This document shows, in pieces, positions 25,012-32,719 of a stretch of DNA of 64,000 bases. Under the pieces are notes generated by a model, which saw only the letters and a program-made list of their open reading frames with translations, did not search any database and had not been told where the DNA came from. The translations under genes and the position numbers were made by a program. This DNA comes from Sulfurimicrobium lacus. Lineage in GTDB: Bacteria; Pseudomonadota; Gammaproteobacteria; Burkholderiales; Sulfuricellaceae. Each line of letters starts with the position of its first letter. Within the stretch, counting starts at the first letter, position 1. The stretch lies in contig NZ_AP022853.1 of assembly GCF_011764585.1 (NCBI RefSeq), forward strand, positions 1,719,501 to 1,783,500. The letters are read 5' to 3'.

Positions 25012-27522
25012 ATGACTTCTGACCTGACCAGCACGCCCAACCCCCTCTTGTCCGAACTGCCGCCCCTGGGAGTCGACGCGGATAGTCTGGCACTGAATTT
25101 CCGCCAGTATTTCGGCCATACCCTGGGGCGGGACCGGCACGGCACGCCGCCCCACTGCTTTTACACGGCCCTGGCATTGACCCTGCGCGACCGCCTGGTC
25201 GAGCGCTGGAAGGCGACCGACGCCGCGTATGCCGCGAGTAACTGCAAACGTACGTACTACCTGTCCATGGAATTCCTCATGGGGCGGGCGCTATCCAATT
25301 CCATGCTCAACCTCGGTGTCGTGGACAGCACCGGCGAGGCGCTGAACAGGCTCGGCCTGATTCTCGAGGAGGTGGCGGAGGAGGAACACGATGCGGGTCT
25401 GGGCAACGGCGGCCTGGGGCGGCTCGCGGCCTGTTTTCTCGACAGTTGCGCCACGCTGCAACTGCCGGTCACGGGCTACGGCATCCGTTACGAATACGGC
25501 ATGTTCCGCCAGCACCTCGAAGGCGGCTACCAGATGGAGGAGCCTGACCACTGGTTGCGCAACGGCAACCCGTGGGAGCTGGAGCGGCCGGAGTTTACCC
25601 GGCGCATCCAGTTCGGCGGGCGCTGCGATTATTACCGCGACAGCGAAGACAATCTGCATGTGCGCTGGGTGGACACCCACGACGTGCTGGCCGTGCCCTA
25701 CGACATCCCGGTGCCGGGCTACCAGAACGGCACCGTGAACACCTTGCGGTTGTGGAAGGCGGCCGCGACGGACGAGTTCGACCTGAGCGAATTCAACGCC
25801 GGCAGCTACCCCGAGGCGGTGGCGGCCAAGAATGCCGCGGAGCATATCTCCATGGTGCTCTACCCCAACGACGCGAGCGAAAACGGCAAGGAGTTGCGCC
25901 TGCGTCAGCAATATTTCCTCGCCTCCGCCAGCCTGCAGGACGTATTGCTGCAATGGACGCGCGATCGTGACGACGATTTTGGCGAGTTTGCCGACAAGGT
26001 CTGTTTCCAGCTCAACGATACCCATCCCACCTGTTCGGTGGCGGAACTGATGCGGCTGCTGATGGACGATTATTTCCTTGAGTGGGACCCCGCGTGGCAG
26101 ATCGTGTCCCGCACCATGGCATACACCAACCACACCCTGCTGCCGGAAGCGCTCGAGAAATGGCCGGTGCGCATGTTCGGCAGCCTGTTGCCGCGCCTGA
26201 TGGACATCATTTACGAAATCAACGCCCGCTTTCTGAAGGAAGTGTCGCAGCGCTGGCCGGGCGATGTCGGCCGCCTGGCCCGCATGTCCATCATCGAAGA
26301 GGGGCCGGTGCCGCAGGTACGCATGGCCTACCTGGCGGTGGTTGCGGCGTTTTCCGTCAACGGCGTGGCCAAGCTGCATTCCGACTTGCTGCAGCAGGAC
26401 CTGTTCCGCGATTTCTACGAATTGTGGCCGCACAAATTCAACAACAAGACCAACGGCGTGACCCAGCGCCGCTGGCTGGCCGCGAGCAATCCGGCGTTGA
26501 GCGAACTGATCAGCGAAACCATCGGTACCGGCTGGGTGACCGATTTGCAACAACTGCGCAAGCTCATTCCCTTTGCCGATGACGCCGAATTCCGCGCCAA
26601 ATGGCGCGTCGTGAAGCAGGAGAGCAAGCTGCGCCTGGCTGCCCTGGTGCAGGCCGATTGCGGCGTGGCGTTCGATCCCGACTCGATGTTCGACGTGCAG
26701 GTCAAACGCATCCACGAATACAAGCGCCAATTGCTCAACATCCTGCACGTCATCCATCTCTACGACCGCATCAGGCGCGGCGATACGGCAGACTGGACGC
26801 CGCGCTGCGTGCTCATCGGCGGCAAGGCCGCGCCTGGTTACACAATGGCCAAATCCATCATCAAGCTGGCATGCAGCGTGGCGCAGGTGGTCAACGCCGA
26901 TCCGGTTTGCGACGACCTGCTCAAGGTGGCGTACCTGCCGGATTACCGCGTCACGGCGATGGAGGTGGTGAGCCCTGGCACGGACCTGTCGGAGCAGATT
27001 TCCACCGCCGGCAAGGAGGCGTCGGGCACCGGCAACATGAAGTTCATGATCAACGGGGCGCTCACCATCGGCACGCTGGACGGCGCCAATATCGAGATCC
27101 GGGAAGAAGCAGGCGACGATAATTTCTTTCTTTTCGGCCTGACTGCCGAGGAGGTGGAAGCGCAACGCAGCGCTTACAACCCGCAGGCGATGATCGAGGC
27201 GGATCAGGATCTACGGCGCGTGATGAAATTGCTCGAATCGGGTCACTTCAACCCCGCCGAACCGGGTATTTTCGACGGCATCATTAGTTCGCTCACCGTG
27301 CATGGCGATTACTGGATGATCGTGGCCGATTTCCGCAGCTACGTCGAGGCGCAGCGCCGGGCTGCGGCGGCTTTCCGCGATGAGGAACGCTGGACACGCA
27401 TGAGCATTCTCAATTGCGCCACCAGCGGCAAGTTCTCCAGCGACCGCACCATCCAGGAATACAACGCGGGAATCTGGCACCTCAAACCGATTTCCGCCGC
27501 ACGAGGAGGGAAGTGCGCATGA
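25012..27522 (+). CDS. glgP: Glycogen/starch phosphorylase
   Basis: An 836-residue enzyme releasing glucose 1-phosphate from alpha-1,4-glucans. Family hallmarks are abundant: YYLSMEFLMGRALSNSM, GNGGLGRLAACFLDS, NKTNGVTQRRWL, and the pyridoxal-phosphate Lys677 in EASGTGNMKF followed by NGALTIGTLDGANIE. Length is normal. It is followed by dsbB with an ATGA overlap, an unusual partner. Together with glucokinase it fits glycogen mobilisation. Confidence 0.97.
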   Translation: MTSDLTSTPNPLLSELPPLGVDADSLALNFRQYFGHTLGRDRHGTPPHCFYTALALTLRDRLVERWKATDAAYAASNCKRTYYLSMEFLMGRALSNSMLNLGVVDSTGEALNRLGLILEEVAEEEHDAGLGNGGLGRLAACFLDSCATLQLPVTGYGIRYEYGMFRQHLEGGYQMEEPDHWLRNGNPWELERPEFTRRIQFGGRCDYYRDSEDNLHVRWVDTHDVLAVPYDIPVPGYQNGTVNTLRLWKAAATDEFDLSEFNAGSYPEAVAAKNAAEHISMVLYPNDASENGKELRLRQQYFLASASLQDVLLQWTRDRDDDFGEFADKVCFQLNDTHPTCSVAELMRLLMDDYFLEWDPAWQIVSRTMAYTNHTLLPEALEKWPVRMFGSLLPRLMDIIYEINARFLKEVSQRWPGDVGRLARMSIIEEGPVPQVRMAYLAVVAAFSVNGVAKLHSDLLQQDLFRDFYELWPHKFNNKTNGVTQRRWLAASNPALSELISETIGTGWVTDLQQLRKLIPFADDAEFRAKWRVVKQESKLRLAALVQADCGVAFDPDSMFDVQVKRIHEYKRQLLNILHVIHLYDRIRRGDTADWTPRCVLIGGKAAPGYTMAKSIIKLACSVAQVVNADPVCDDLLKVAYLPDYRVTAMEVVSPGTDLSEQISTAGKEASGTGNMKFMINGALTIGTLDGANIEIREEAGDDNFFLFGLTAEEVEAQRSAYNPQAMIEADQDLRRVMKLLESGHFNPAEPGIFDGIISSLTVHGDYWMIVADFRSYVEAQRRAAAAFRDEERWTRMSILNCATSGKFSSDRTIQEYNAGIWHLKPISAARGGKCA

Positions 27523-28013
27523 TCATCACTTTTCGCGCCATGTTCCTGGCCGTGCTGGCATGCTGCCTCATCGTGCTGGGGTTCGGGCTGTACGTGCAGC
27601 ACGGTTTGCATATCGAGCCTTGCCCGCTGTGCATCCTGCAGCGCATCGCGTTCATTTGCGTCGGGTTGACGGCGCTGGTGGCTTACCTGCTCAACCCGGG
27701 GATCGTGGGCAGGATGTTTTTCGGCCTGCTGACCGCGCTCTTCTCTGCTGTCGGTGCGGCCGTGGCTGCGCGCAATATCTGGCTGCAACATCTGCCTCCC
27801 GACAAGGTACCGGAATGCGGGCCGGGCCTGGACTACCTGCTCGATGCTTTCCCGCTTGCCAAGGTGCTGCCGATGGTGCTGAAGGGTTCAGGAGAGTGCG
27901 CCAAGGTGGCGTGGACCATGTTCGGGCTGTCCATCCCGGCCTGGGCGCTGGGCTGGTTCCTGGTGTTCTTCATGGCCGGCGTGGCCGCGATGTTCCTACG
28001 CGAGCGGCGCTGA
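27519..28013 (+). CDS. dsbB: Disulfide bond formation protein B
   Basis: A 164-residue, four-helix inner-membrane protein that reoxidises DsbA with quinone. The first Cys pair is in EPCPLC and the second in PECGPG and SGECAK, as in DsbB. The start at 27519 overlaps the glgP stop and has GGAGGG upstream. DsbA is not in the window. Confidence 0.93.
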   Translation: MIITFRAMFLAVLACCLIVLGFGLYVQHGLHIEPCPLCILQRIAFICVGLTALVAYLLNPGIVGRMFFGLLTALFSAVGAAVAARNIWLQHLPPDKVPECGPGLDYLLDAFPLAKVLPMVLKGSGECAKVAWTMFGLSIPAWALGWFLVFFMAGVAAMFLRERR

Positions 28014-28274
28014 GTCGTTTTCCATGTCGTCGATGACGTCAGCCAGAAGGTCGCTGTCGACCTGCCGGCCTTCCTTCACCGCTTCGAGTATTTTCACCAC
28101 TTCCCGTGCTTCGGCCAGGGTGGTGCAGGAATAGATCTCGGCACCGTGATATTTCTTGCGGAACTGTTCGATCGCTCGCTGATGGGAATGGGTCAATATC
28201 GCCAGGACATGAACTTCAGGCTTGTAGCCATACTGCAAGCCGGTGACGAGGTAAACCTGATTGTCTTCGATCAT
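27996..28274 (-). CDS. Small protein of unknown function
   Basis: A 92-residue acidic protein, convergent with dsbB and overlapping it by 18 bases. It has no recognised domain; sequence such as TLAEAREVVKILEAVKEGRQ suggests helices, and it is soluble. The composition looks like a real protein and the start has an upstream purine-rich site, but evidence is limited. Confidence 0.55.
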   Translation of the reverse strand: MIEDNQVYLVTGLQYGYKPEVHVLAILTHSHQRAIEQFRKKYHGAEIYSCTTLAEAREVVKILEAVKEGRQVDSDLLADVIDDMENDSAPLA

Positions 28275-28344
28275 TTGCCGCTTCCGCTGAAAAAGCGAAC
28301 AATTTATTTAAGTTTTGTTGCATCAGCATGACAGGATGTTTTTT

Positions 28345-29079
28345 ATGACCGAACCCATCAGGCTCTCCAAGCTCATGTCGCAGCTCGGGCTGTGCTCGCG
28401 CCGCGAAGCCGATTCCTATATCGAGCGCGGGCTGGTGTTCGTGGACGGCGTCAAGGTCACCGAGCTGGGCATCAAGGTGCTGCCGTCGCAGACCGTGACG
28501 CTGGGGCATGGCGCCCGGACGCAGCAGGCCAGCCGCGTCACCATCCTGCTGCACAAGCCGGTGGGCTATGTTTCGGCCCAGCCGGAGAAGGGCTACCAGG
28601 CTGCGGCATCGCTGATTACCAAGGAGAGCCGCTTCAAGGACGACAAAGCACCGCAGCAGTTCGACCCCTCGCAACTGTTCGGGCTGGCGCCTGCGGGGCG
28701 GCTCGACATCGATTCCCAGGGCTTGCTGGTGTTGACCCAGGACGGCCGCATCGCCAAGCAGCTGATCGGTGCCGATTCGCAAATCGAAAAGGAATACCTG
28801 GTGCGCGTAAACGGCAAGCTGGACGAGGCCGGGCTGAAGCGTCTCAACCACGGCCTGAGGCTGGACGGCGAAGCGCTGAAGCCGGCGAAAGTGACCTGGC
28901 AGAACGCCGACCAGCTGCGCTTCATCCTCAAGGAAGGCAAGAAGCGCCAGATCCGCCGCATGTGCGAACTGGTGGGGCTGCGCGTGGTGGGCCTGAAACG
29001 CGTGCGCATCGGCAAGGTCAAGCTGGGCGACCTGCCGCCCGGGGAATGGCGCTACCTGCAGGAGGGGGAGGCGTTTTGA
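28345..29079 (+). CDS. rRNA pseudouridine synthase, RsuA/RluB/RluF family
   Basis: A 244-residue enzyme. An N-terminal S4 RNA-binding domain ([20 protein letters not shown]) precedes the catalytic domain with Asp in [18 protein letters not shown] and the C-terminal [17 protein letters not shown]. It converts a uridine in 23S rRNA, most like RluF; the exact site cannot be told. The start at 28345 follows AGGA by eight bases; an in-frame ATG at 28336 is the alternative. Confidence 0.9.
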   Translation: MTEPIRLSKLMSQLGLCSRREADSYIERGLVFVDGVKVTELGIKVLPSQTVTLGHGARTQQASRVTILLHKPVGYVSAQPEKGYQAAASLITKESRFKDDKAPQQFDPSQLFGLAPAGRLDIDSQGLLVLTQDGRIAKQLIGADSQIEKEYLVRVNGKLDEAGLKRLNHGLRLDGEALKPAKVTWQNADQLRFILKEGKKRQIRRMCELVGLRVVGLKRVRIGKVKLGDLPPGEWRYLQEGEAF

Positions 29080-29096
29080 AGCGGGAAAAGTCAGTG

Positions 29097-29237
29097 GCCA
29101 CAGAGAACACAGAGTTCACAGAGAGAGCAGTTCACAGGGATGGGCGGCTTTCTTGCCCAGCTTGCAAACCGGGACTTGCCGGGTGAAACGCCATGCGGCC
29201 GGCAAGCTATTCCATCACTCTCTGTGTTCTCTGTGGC
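29097..29237. repeat. Inverted repeat of the CCACAGAGAACACAGAG type
   Basis: GCCACAGAGAACACAGAG at 29097-29114 is perfectly complementary to 29220-29237. The 105 bases between carry no gene. Repeats of this kind are widespread between proteobacterial genes. It lies between the pseudouridine synthase and mobB, both on the plus strand, and may form a long stem in the transcript. Confidence 0.75.
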
Positions 29238-29254
29238 TAGAGTGAGGTTTTAAG

Positions 29255-29752
29255 ATGAAAGTATTCGGCCTGGCCGGCTGGTCCGGTAGCGGCAAGACCA
29301 CCCTGCTGGAAAAGCTGATCCCTCTTTTCGTTGCCCGTGGCCTGCGGGTCGCCACAGTCAAGCAGGCCCACCACGACGTCGATCTCGATCAACCCGGCAA
29401 AGATTCGTACCGTCACCGCGCCGCAGGCGCGAGCGAGGTGCTGCTGGCTTCGTCCGCGCGCTGGGCGCTGCTGCACGAGTTGTGCGACGAGCCGGAACCA
29501 GTTCTGGCGCAGCACCTGGCGCGCCTATCGCCATGCGACCTGGTGCTGGTGGAAGGTTTCAAACGGGAAACGATCCCCAAACTGGAAATCCACCGCCCCG
29601 TCAACGGCAAGGCGTTGTTATATCCCGGCGACAGCCATATTATTGCCATTGCCAGCGATGCGCCGCTCGAGGCGCCTTTGCCGTGCCTGAACCTGAACGA
29701 GCCGGCGCAAATCGCCGAATTCATATTGCGCCACCTGGAAATTGAAAAATGA
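29255..29752 (+). CDS. mobB: Molybdopterin-guanine dinucleotide adaptor protein MobB
   Basis: A 165-residue P-loop protein: GWSGSGKTTLLEKL at the N terminus, then TVKQAHHDVDLDQPGKDSYRHRAAGA and LVLVEGFKRE, all typical of MobB. It binds GTP and assists guanylation of molybdopterin by MobA, which is not in the window. It overlaps the moeA start (ATGA) and opens the molybdenum cofactor operon. Confidence 0.94.
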   Translation: MKVFGLAGWSGSGKTTLLEKLIPLFVARGLRVATVKQAHHDVDLDQPGKDSYRHRAAGASEVLLASSARWALLHELCDEPEPVLAQHLARLSPCDLVLVEGFKRETIPKLEIHRPVNGKALLYPGDSHIIAIASDAPLEAPLPCLNLNEPAQIAEFILRHLEIEK

Positions 29753-30978
29753 GTGAATTGAAGAAAATGCTGAACGCCGACGAGGCGCTCGAACTGCTGC
29801 TCGGCCATGCCCGTCCCATCGGCGAGGTGGAGCGCATCCACACCACCCACGCGCTGGGCCGGGTGCTGGCGCAGCCGCTGGTTTCGACCGTCAGCGTGCC
29901 GCCGCTGGACAACAGTGCCATGGACGGTTATGCCGTGGCCTGTGCCGACTTGAACCCGGGCGGGGAGACGCGCCTCAGGGTCGCCCAGCGCATTCCCGCC
30001 GGCAGCGTGGGGCATGCCCTGGAACGCGGCACCGCGGCGCGCATCTTCACTGGCGCACCTGTGCCGGCCGGGGCGGACGCGGTGGTGATGCAGGAGGACT
30101 GCGCGGTGGAGGGGGACGAGGTGATCGTCCGCGCCACGCCGAAAAACGGCGCCAACATCCGGCGCACCGGCGAGGACATTACCGTCGGCCAGGAGATATT
30201 GCCAGCGGGGGTCAAGATGCGGCCGCAGGAAATGGGCCTGATCGCCTCGATCGGACTGGCCGACGTGCCGGTCTACCGCAAGCTGCGCGTGGCGCTGTTT
30301 TTCACCGGCGACGAGATCGTCATGCCGGGCGAGCCGCTGCAGGAAGGCGAGATCTACAACTCCAACCGCTACACCCTGCTCGGCCTGCTTGAAGGCATGG
30401 GCTGCCGCGTGGCGGATTTCGGCATCGTGCCGGACAGCCTGGAGGCGACCGTGGAGGTGCTGAACCAGGCGTGGCACGAGGCGGACCTGATCGTCACCAG
30501 CGGCGGCGTGTCGGTCGGCGAGGAGGATTACGTCAAGGCCGCGGTGGAGCGCACCGGCAAGCTCGACATGTGGAAAGTGGCGATGAAGCCGGGCAAGCCC
30601 ATCGCCTACGGCATGGTGCACGACAAGACGCCGTTCATCGGCCTGCCGGGCAACCCGGTCTCGGCCTTCGCCACCTTCTGCCTGTTCGTGCGCCCGTTCA
30701 TCCTGCGCTGCCAGGGCGTGCAAAACGTGACGCCGCGCAGCTACCGGCTGCCGGCCGCTTTCGACTGGAGCAAAAACGGCAACCGCCGCGAGTTCGTGCG
30801 CGCCCGGCTGGAGCCGCAGGCGGACGGTGCGCCGGGCGTGGCCATCTATCCCAACCAGGGTTCGGGCGTGCTGACCTCGGCGGTGTGGGGCGAAGGCCTG
30901 GCGGAAATCCGCGAAGGCACCACGGTGGCGCGCGGCGACGCCGTCAAGTTCACCCCCTTCAGCGAATTGCTGGGCTGA
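29749..30978 (+). CDS. moeA: Molybdopterin molybdenumtransferase MoeA
   Basis: A 409-residue enzyme that inserts molybdate into adenylated molybdopterin. Conserved segments include PPLDNSAMDGYAV, GAPVPAGADAVVMQED, EIYNSNRYTL, TSGGVSVGEEDYVK and GLPGNPVSAFATF. It is in one operon with mobB, moaD and moaE, with gaps of 0-2 bases. Confidence 0.96.
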   Translation: MSELKKMLNADEALELLLGHARPIGEVERIHTTHALGRVLAQPLVSTVSVPPLDNSAMDGYAVACADLNPGGETRLRVAQRIPAGSVGHALERGTAARIFTGAPVPAGADAVVMQEDCAVEGDEVIVRATPKNGANIRRTGEDITVGQEILPAGVKMRPQEMGLIASIGLADVPVYRKLRVALFFTGDEIVMPGEPLQEGEIYNSNRYTLLGLLEGMGCRVADFGIVPDSLEATVEVLNQAWHEADLIVTSGGVSVGEEDYVKAAVERTGKLDMWKVAMKPGKPIAYGMVHDKTPFIGLPGNPVSAFATFCLFVRPFILRCQGVQNVTPRSYRLPAAFDWSKNGNRREFVRARLEPQADGAPGVAIYPNQGSGVLTSAVWGEGLAEIREGTTVARGDAVKFTPFSELLG

Positions 30979-30980
30979 GC

Positions 30981-31235
30981 ATGCTTTCCGTCCTGTATTT
31001 TGCCCGCCTGCGCGACGCGCTGGGCGTGTCTTCGGAGCGGGTCGACTTGCCCGCCGACGTGAACGATGTGGCCGCGCTGGTCGCCTGGCTGCGCAAGCGC
31101 GGCGGCGCCTGGGAAGAAGAGCTCGCGCCGGGGCGGGCGTTCCGCGTGGCGGTGAACCAGGACATGGCCGACGCCGCGAGCGCGCTCAGGGACGGCGACG
31201 AGGTCGCGATCTTCCCGCCGGTGACGGGGGGCTAA
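30981..31235 (+). CDS. moaD: Molybdopterin synthase small subunit MoaD
   Basis: An 84-residue ubiquitin-fold sulfur carrier. It starts at ATG 30981, two bases after moeA, and ends in the Gly-Gly tail (PPVTGG) that is thiocarboxylated to deliver sulfur to precursor Z. Forms molybdopterin synthase with the adjacent MoaE. Confidence 0.93.
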   Translation: MLSVLYFARLRDALGVSSERVDLPADVNDVAALVAWLRKRGGAWEEELAPGRAFRVAVNQDMADAASALRDGDEVAIFPPVTGG

Positions 31236-31236
31236 A

Positions 31237-31686
31237 ATGGTAGTCCGGGTGCAGCACGAGGATTTCGACGTCGGCGCGGAGCTGCTCGCGCTGCGCCAGG
31301 GCAACCCGAAAATCGGCGCCATCGCCAGCTTCGTCGGCCTGGTGCGCGACATCAACGAAGGCGACAGCGTCGCCGGCATGTCCCTGGAACATTATCCCGG
31401 CATGACCGAAAAGGCGCTCGCCGCCATCGTCGAAGAAGCGAAAGGGCGCTGGGATATCTACGACGCCGTGGTGATCCACCGCGTGGGCGACCTCGCGCCG
31501 ACCGACCAGATCGTGCTGGTGGCGGTCAGCAGCAGCCACCGCGGCGAGGCGTTTGCCGCTTGCGAATTCATCATGGATTACCTCAAGACCCGGGCGCCGT
31601 TCTGGAAGCGCGAGCAGACCGCCGAGGGCGCACGCTGGGTGGATGCGCGCGAAAGCGACGACAAGGCCGCCGAGCGCTGGAAATGA
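31237..31686 (+). CDS. moaE: Molybdopterin synthase large subunit MoaE
   Basis: A 149-residue catalytic subunit. ASFVGLVRD, LEHYPGMTEKAL, HRVGDL, VSSSHRGEAFAACEFIMDYLK and the active-site region KTRAPFWKRE are all present. It starts one base after the moaD stop. Confidence 0.95.
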   Translation: MVVRVQHEDFDVGAELLALRQGNPKIGAIASFVGLVRDINEGDSVAGMSLEHYPGMTEKALAAIVEEAKGRWDIYDAVVIHRVGDLAPTDQIVLVAVSSSHRGEAFAACEFIMDYLKTRAPFWKREQTAEGARWVDARESDDKAAERWK

Positions 31687-31696
31687 AGGGACGCGC

Positions 31697-32635
31697 ATGA
31701 TGGCTTCGTCCCATGAGGAACACGAGCATGGCCACGCCCATGGTCACGGCCATCACCACCACGGTGTCCAGTCGCGCCATGCCCTGCTGTTCGCCGTTGC
31801 CCTGACGCTGAGCTTCGCCCTGGTGGAAGCGGCGACCGGCTGGTGGTCGGGCTCGCTGGCGCTGCTCGGCGATGCCGGGCACATGGTGACCGACTCGACC
31901 GCGCTGGGCATGGCCGCGCTGGCGGCGTGGTTCTCGCGCCGCCCGCCCTCGGCGCGTCACTCCTACGGCTTCGCCCGCGCCGAAGTGATGGCGGCCTTGC
32001 TCAATGCCCTGTTCATGGTGGCGGTGGTGGCGGCCATCGCCGTGGCCGCGGTGCAGCGCTTTTACGCGGCGCAGCCGATCAATGGCGCGGCCGTGACCAT
32101 CGTGGCGGCGCTGGGCCTGGCGATCAACGTGGCCATGGCCCTGGTCCTGAGCCGCGGCGAGAAAACCCTGAACACGCGCGGGGCCTTGCTGCACGTCATG
32201 GGCGACCTGCTGGGCTCGGTCGCGGCGCTGATTGCCGGGGTGGTGGTGACCTACACCGGCTGGACGCCGATCGATCCCATTCTCTCGCTGTTCATTTGCG
32301 CCCTGATCCTGTTTTCCAGCCTGGGTCTGCTGCGCGAGGCGCTGCATACCCTCATGGAAGGCGTGCCGCTGGGGTTGTCCCTGCCCGCGGTGGGGCAGGC
32401 CATGAGCGGCGTCGCTGGCGTCAGCTCCGTGCACGACCTACACATCTGGGATCTGGGCGGCGAACGCGTGGCGCTTTCGGCTCACGTGGTGGTCGAGGAC
32501 CTGCTGCATTGGGAGACCGTGCTGTCCCTGCTGACGGAGATGCTCGGTCAGCGTTACCGCATCGAGCATGTCACGCTGCAGCCGGAACCGGTGAACCGCA
32601 TCATCCACTTCGTCGCGCGTAACGGGAAAAACTGA
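31697..32635 (+). CDS. Cation diffusion facilitator (zinc/cadmium/cobalt exporter)
   Basis: A 312-residue CDF transporter with six predicted membrane helices and a His-rich N terminus (HEHGHAHGHGHHHHG). Transport-site motifs HMVTD and HVMGD lie in the second and fifth helices, fitting zinc-type CzcD/ZitB proteins. The C-terminal cytoplasmic domain (SVHDLHIWDLGG) is complete. The ATG at 31697 is preceded by GAAGGGA; the open frame further upstream is antisense-free overlap with moaE and is not needed. Confidence 0.92.
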   Translation: MMASSHEEHEHGHAHGHGHHHHGVQSRHALLFAVALTLSFALVEAATGWWSGSLALLGDAGHMVTDSTALGMAALAAWFSRRPPSARHSYGFARAEVMAALLNALFMVAVVAAIAVAAVQRFYAAQPINGAAVTIVAALGLAINVAMALVLSRGEKTLNTRGALLHVMGDLLGSVAALIAGVVVTYTGWTPIDPILSLFICALILFSSLGLLREALHTLMEGVPLGLSLPAVGQAMSGVAGVSSVHDLHIWDLGGERVALSAHVVVEDLLHWETVLSLLTEMLGQRYRIEHVTLQPEPVNRIIHFVARNGKN

Positions 32636-32719
32636 CGACATCGAGAAGCGAACAATAACCGGCAAGGCAAGACTGTTTGTAATAAAGTATTGCTTTGGCC
32701 ACCACCAAAATTCCAAGCC

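Noticed and set aside
25291-27165. 624-codon open frame antisense to glgP
   Set aside because: It lies wholly within glgP, is rich in His, Arg, Val and Gln, and shows no domain. GC-rich codon bias of the real gene creates it.
29097-29237. CRISPR-like repeats
   Set aside because: Only a single inverted pair, no regularly spaced direct repeats; no array was found anywhere in the window.
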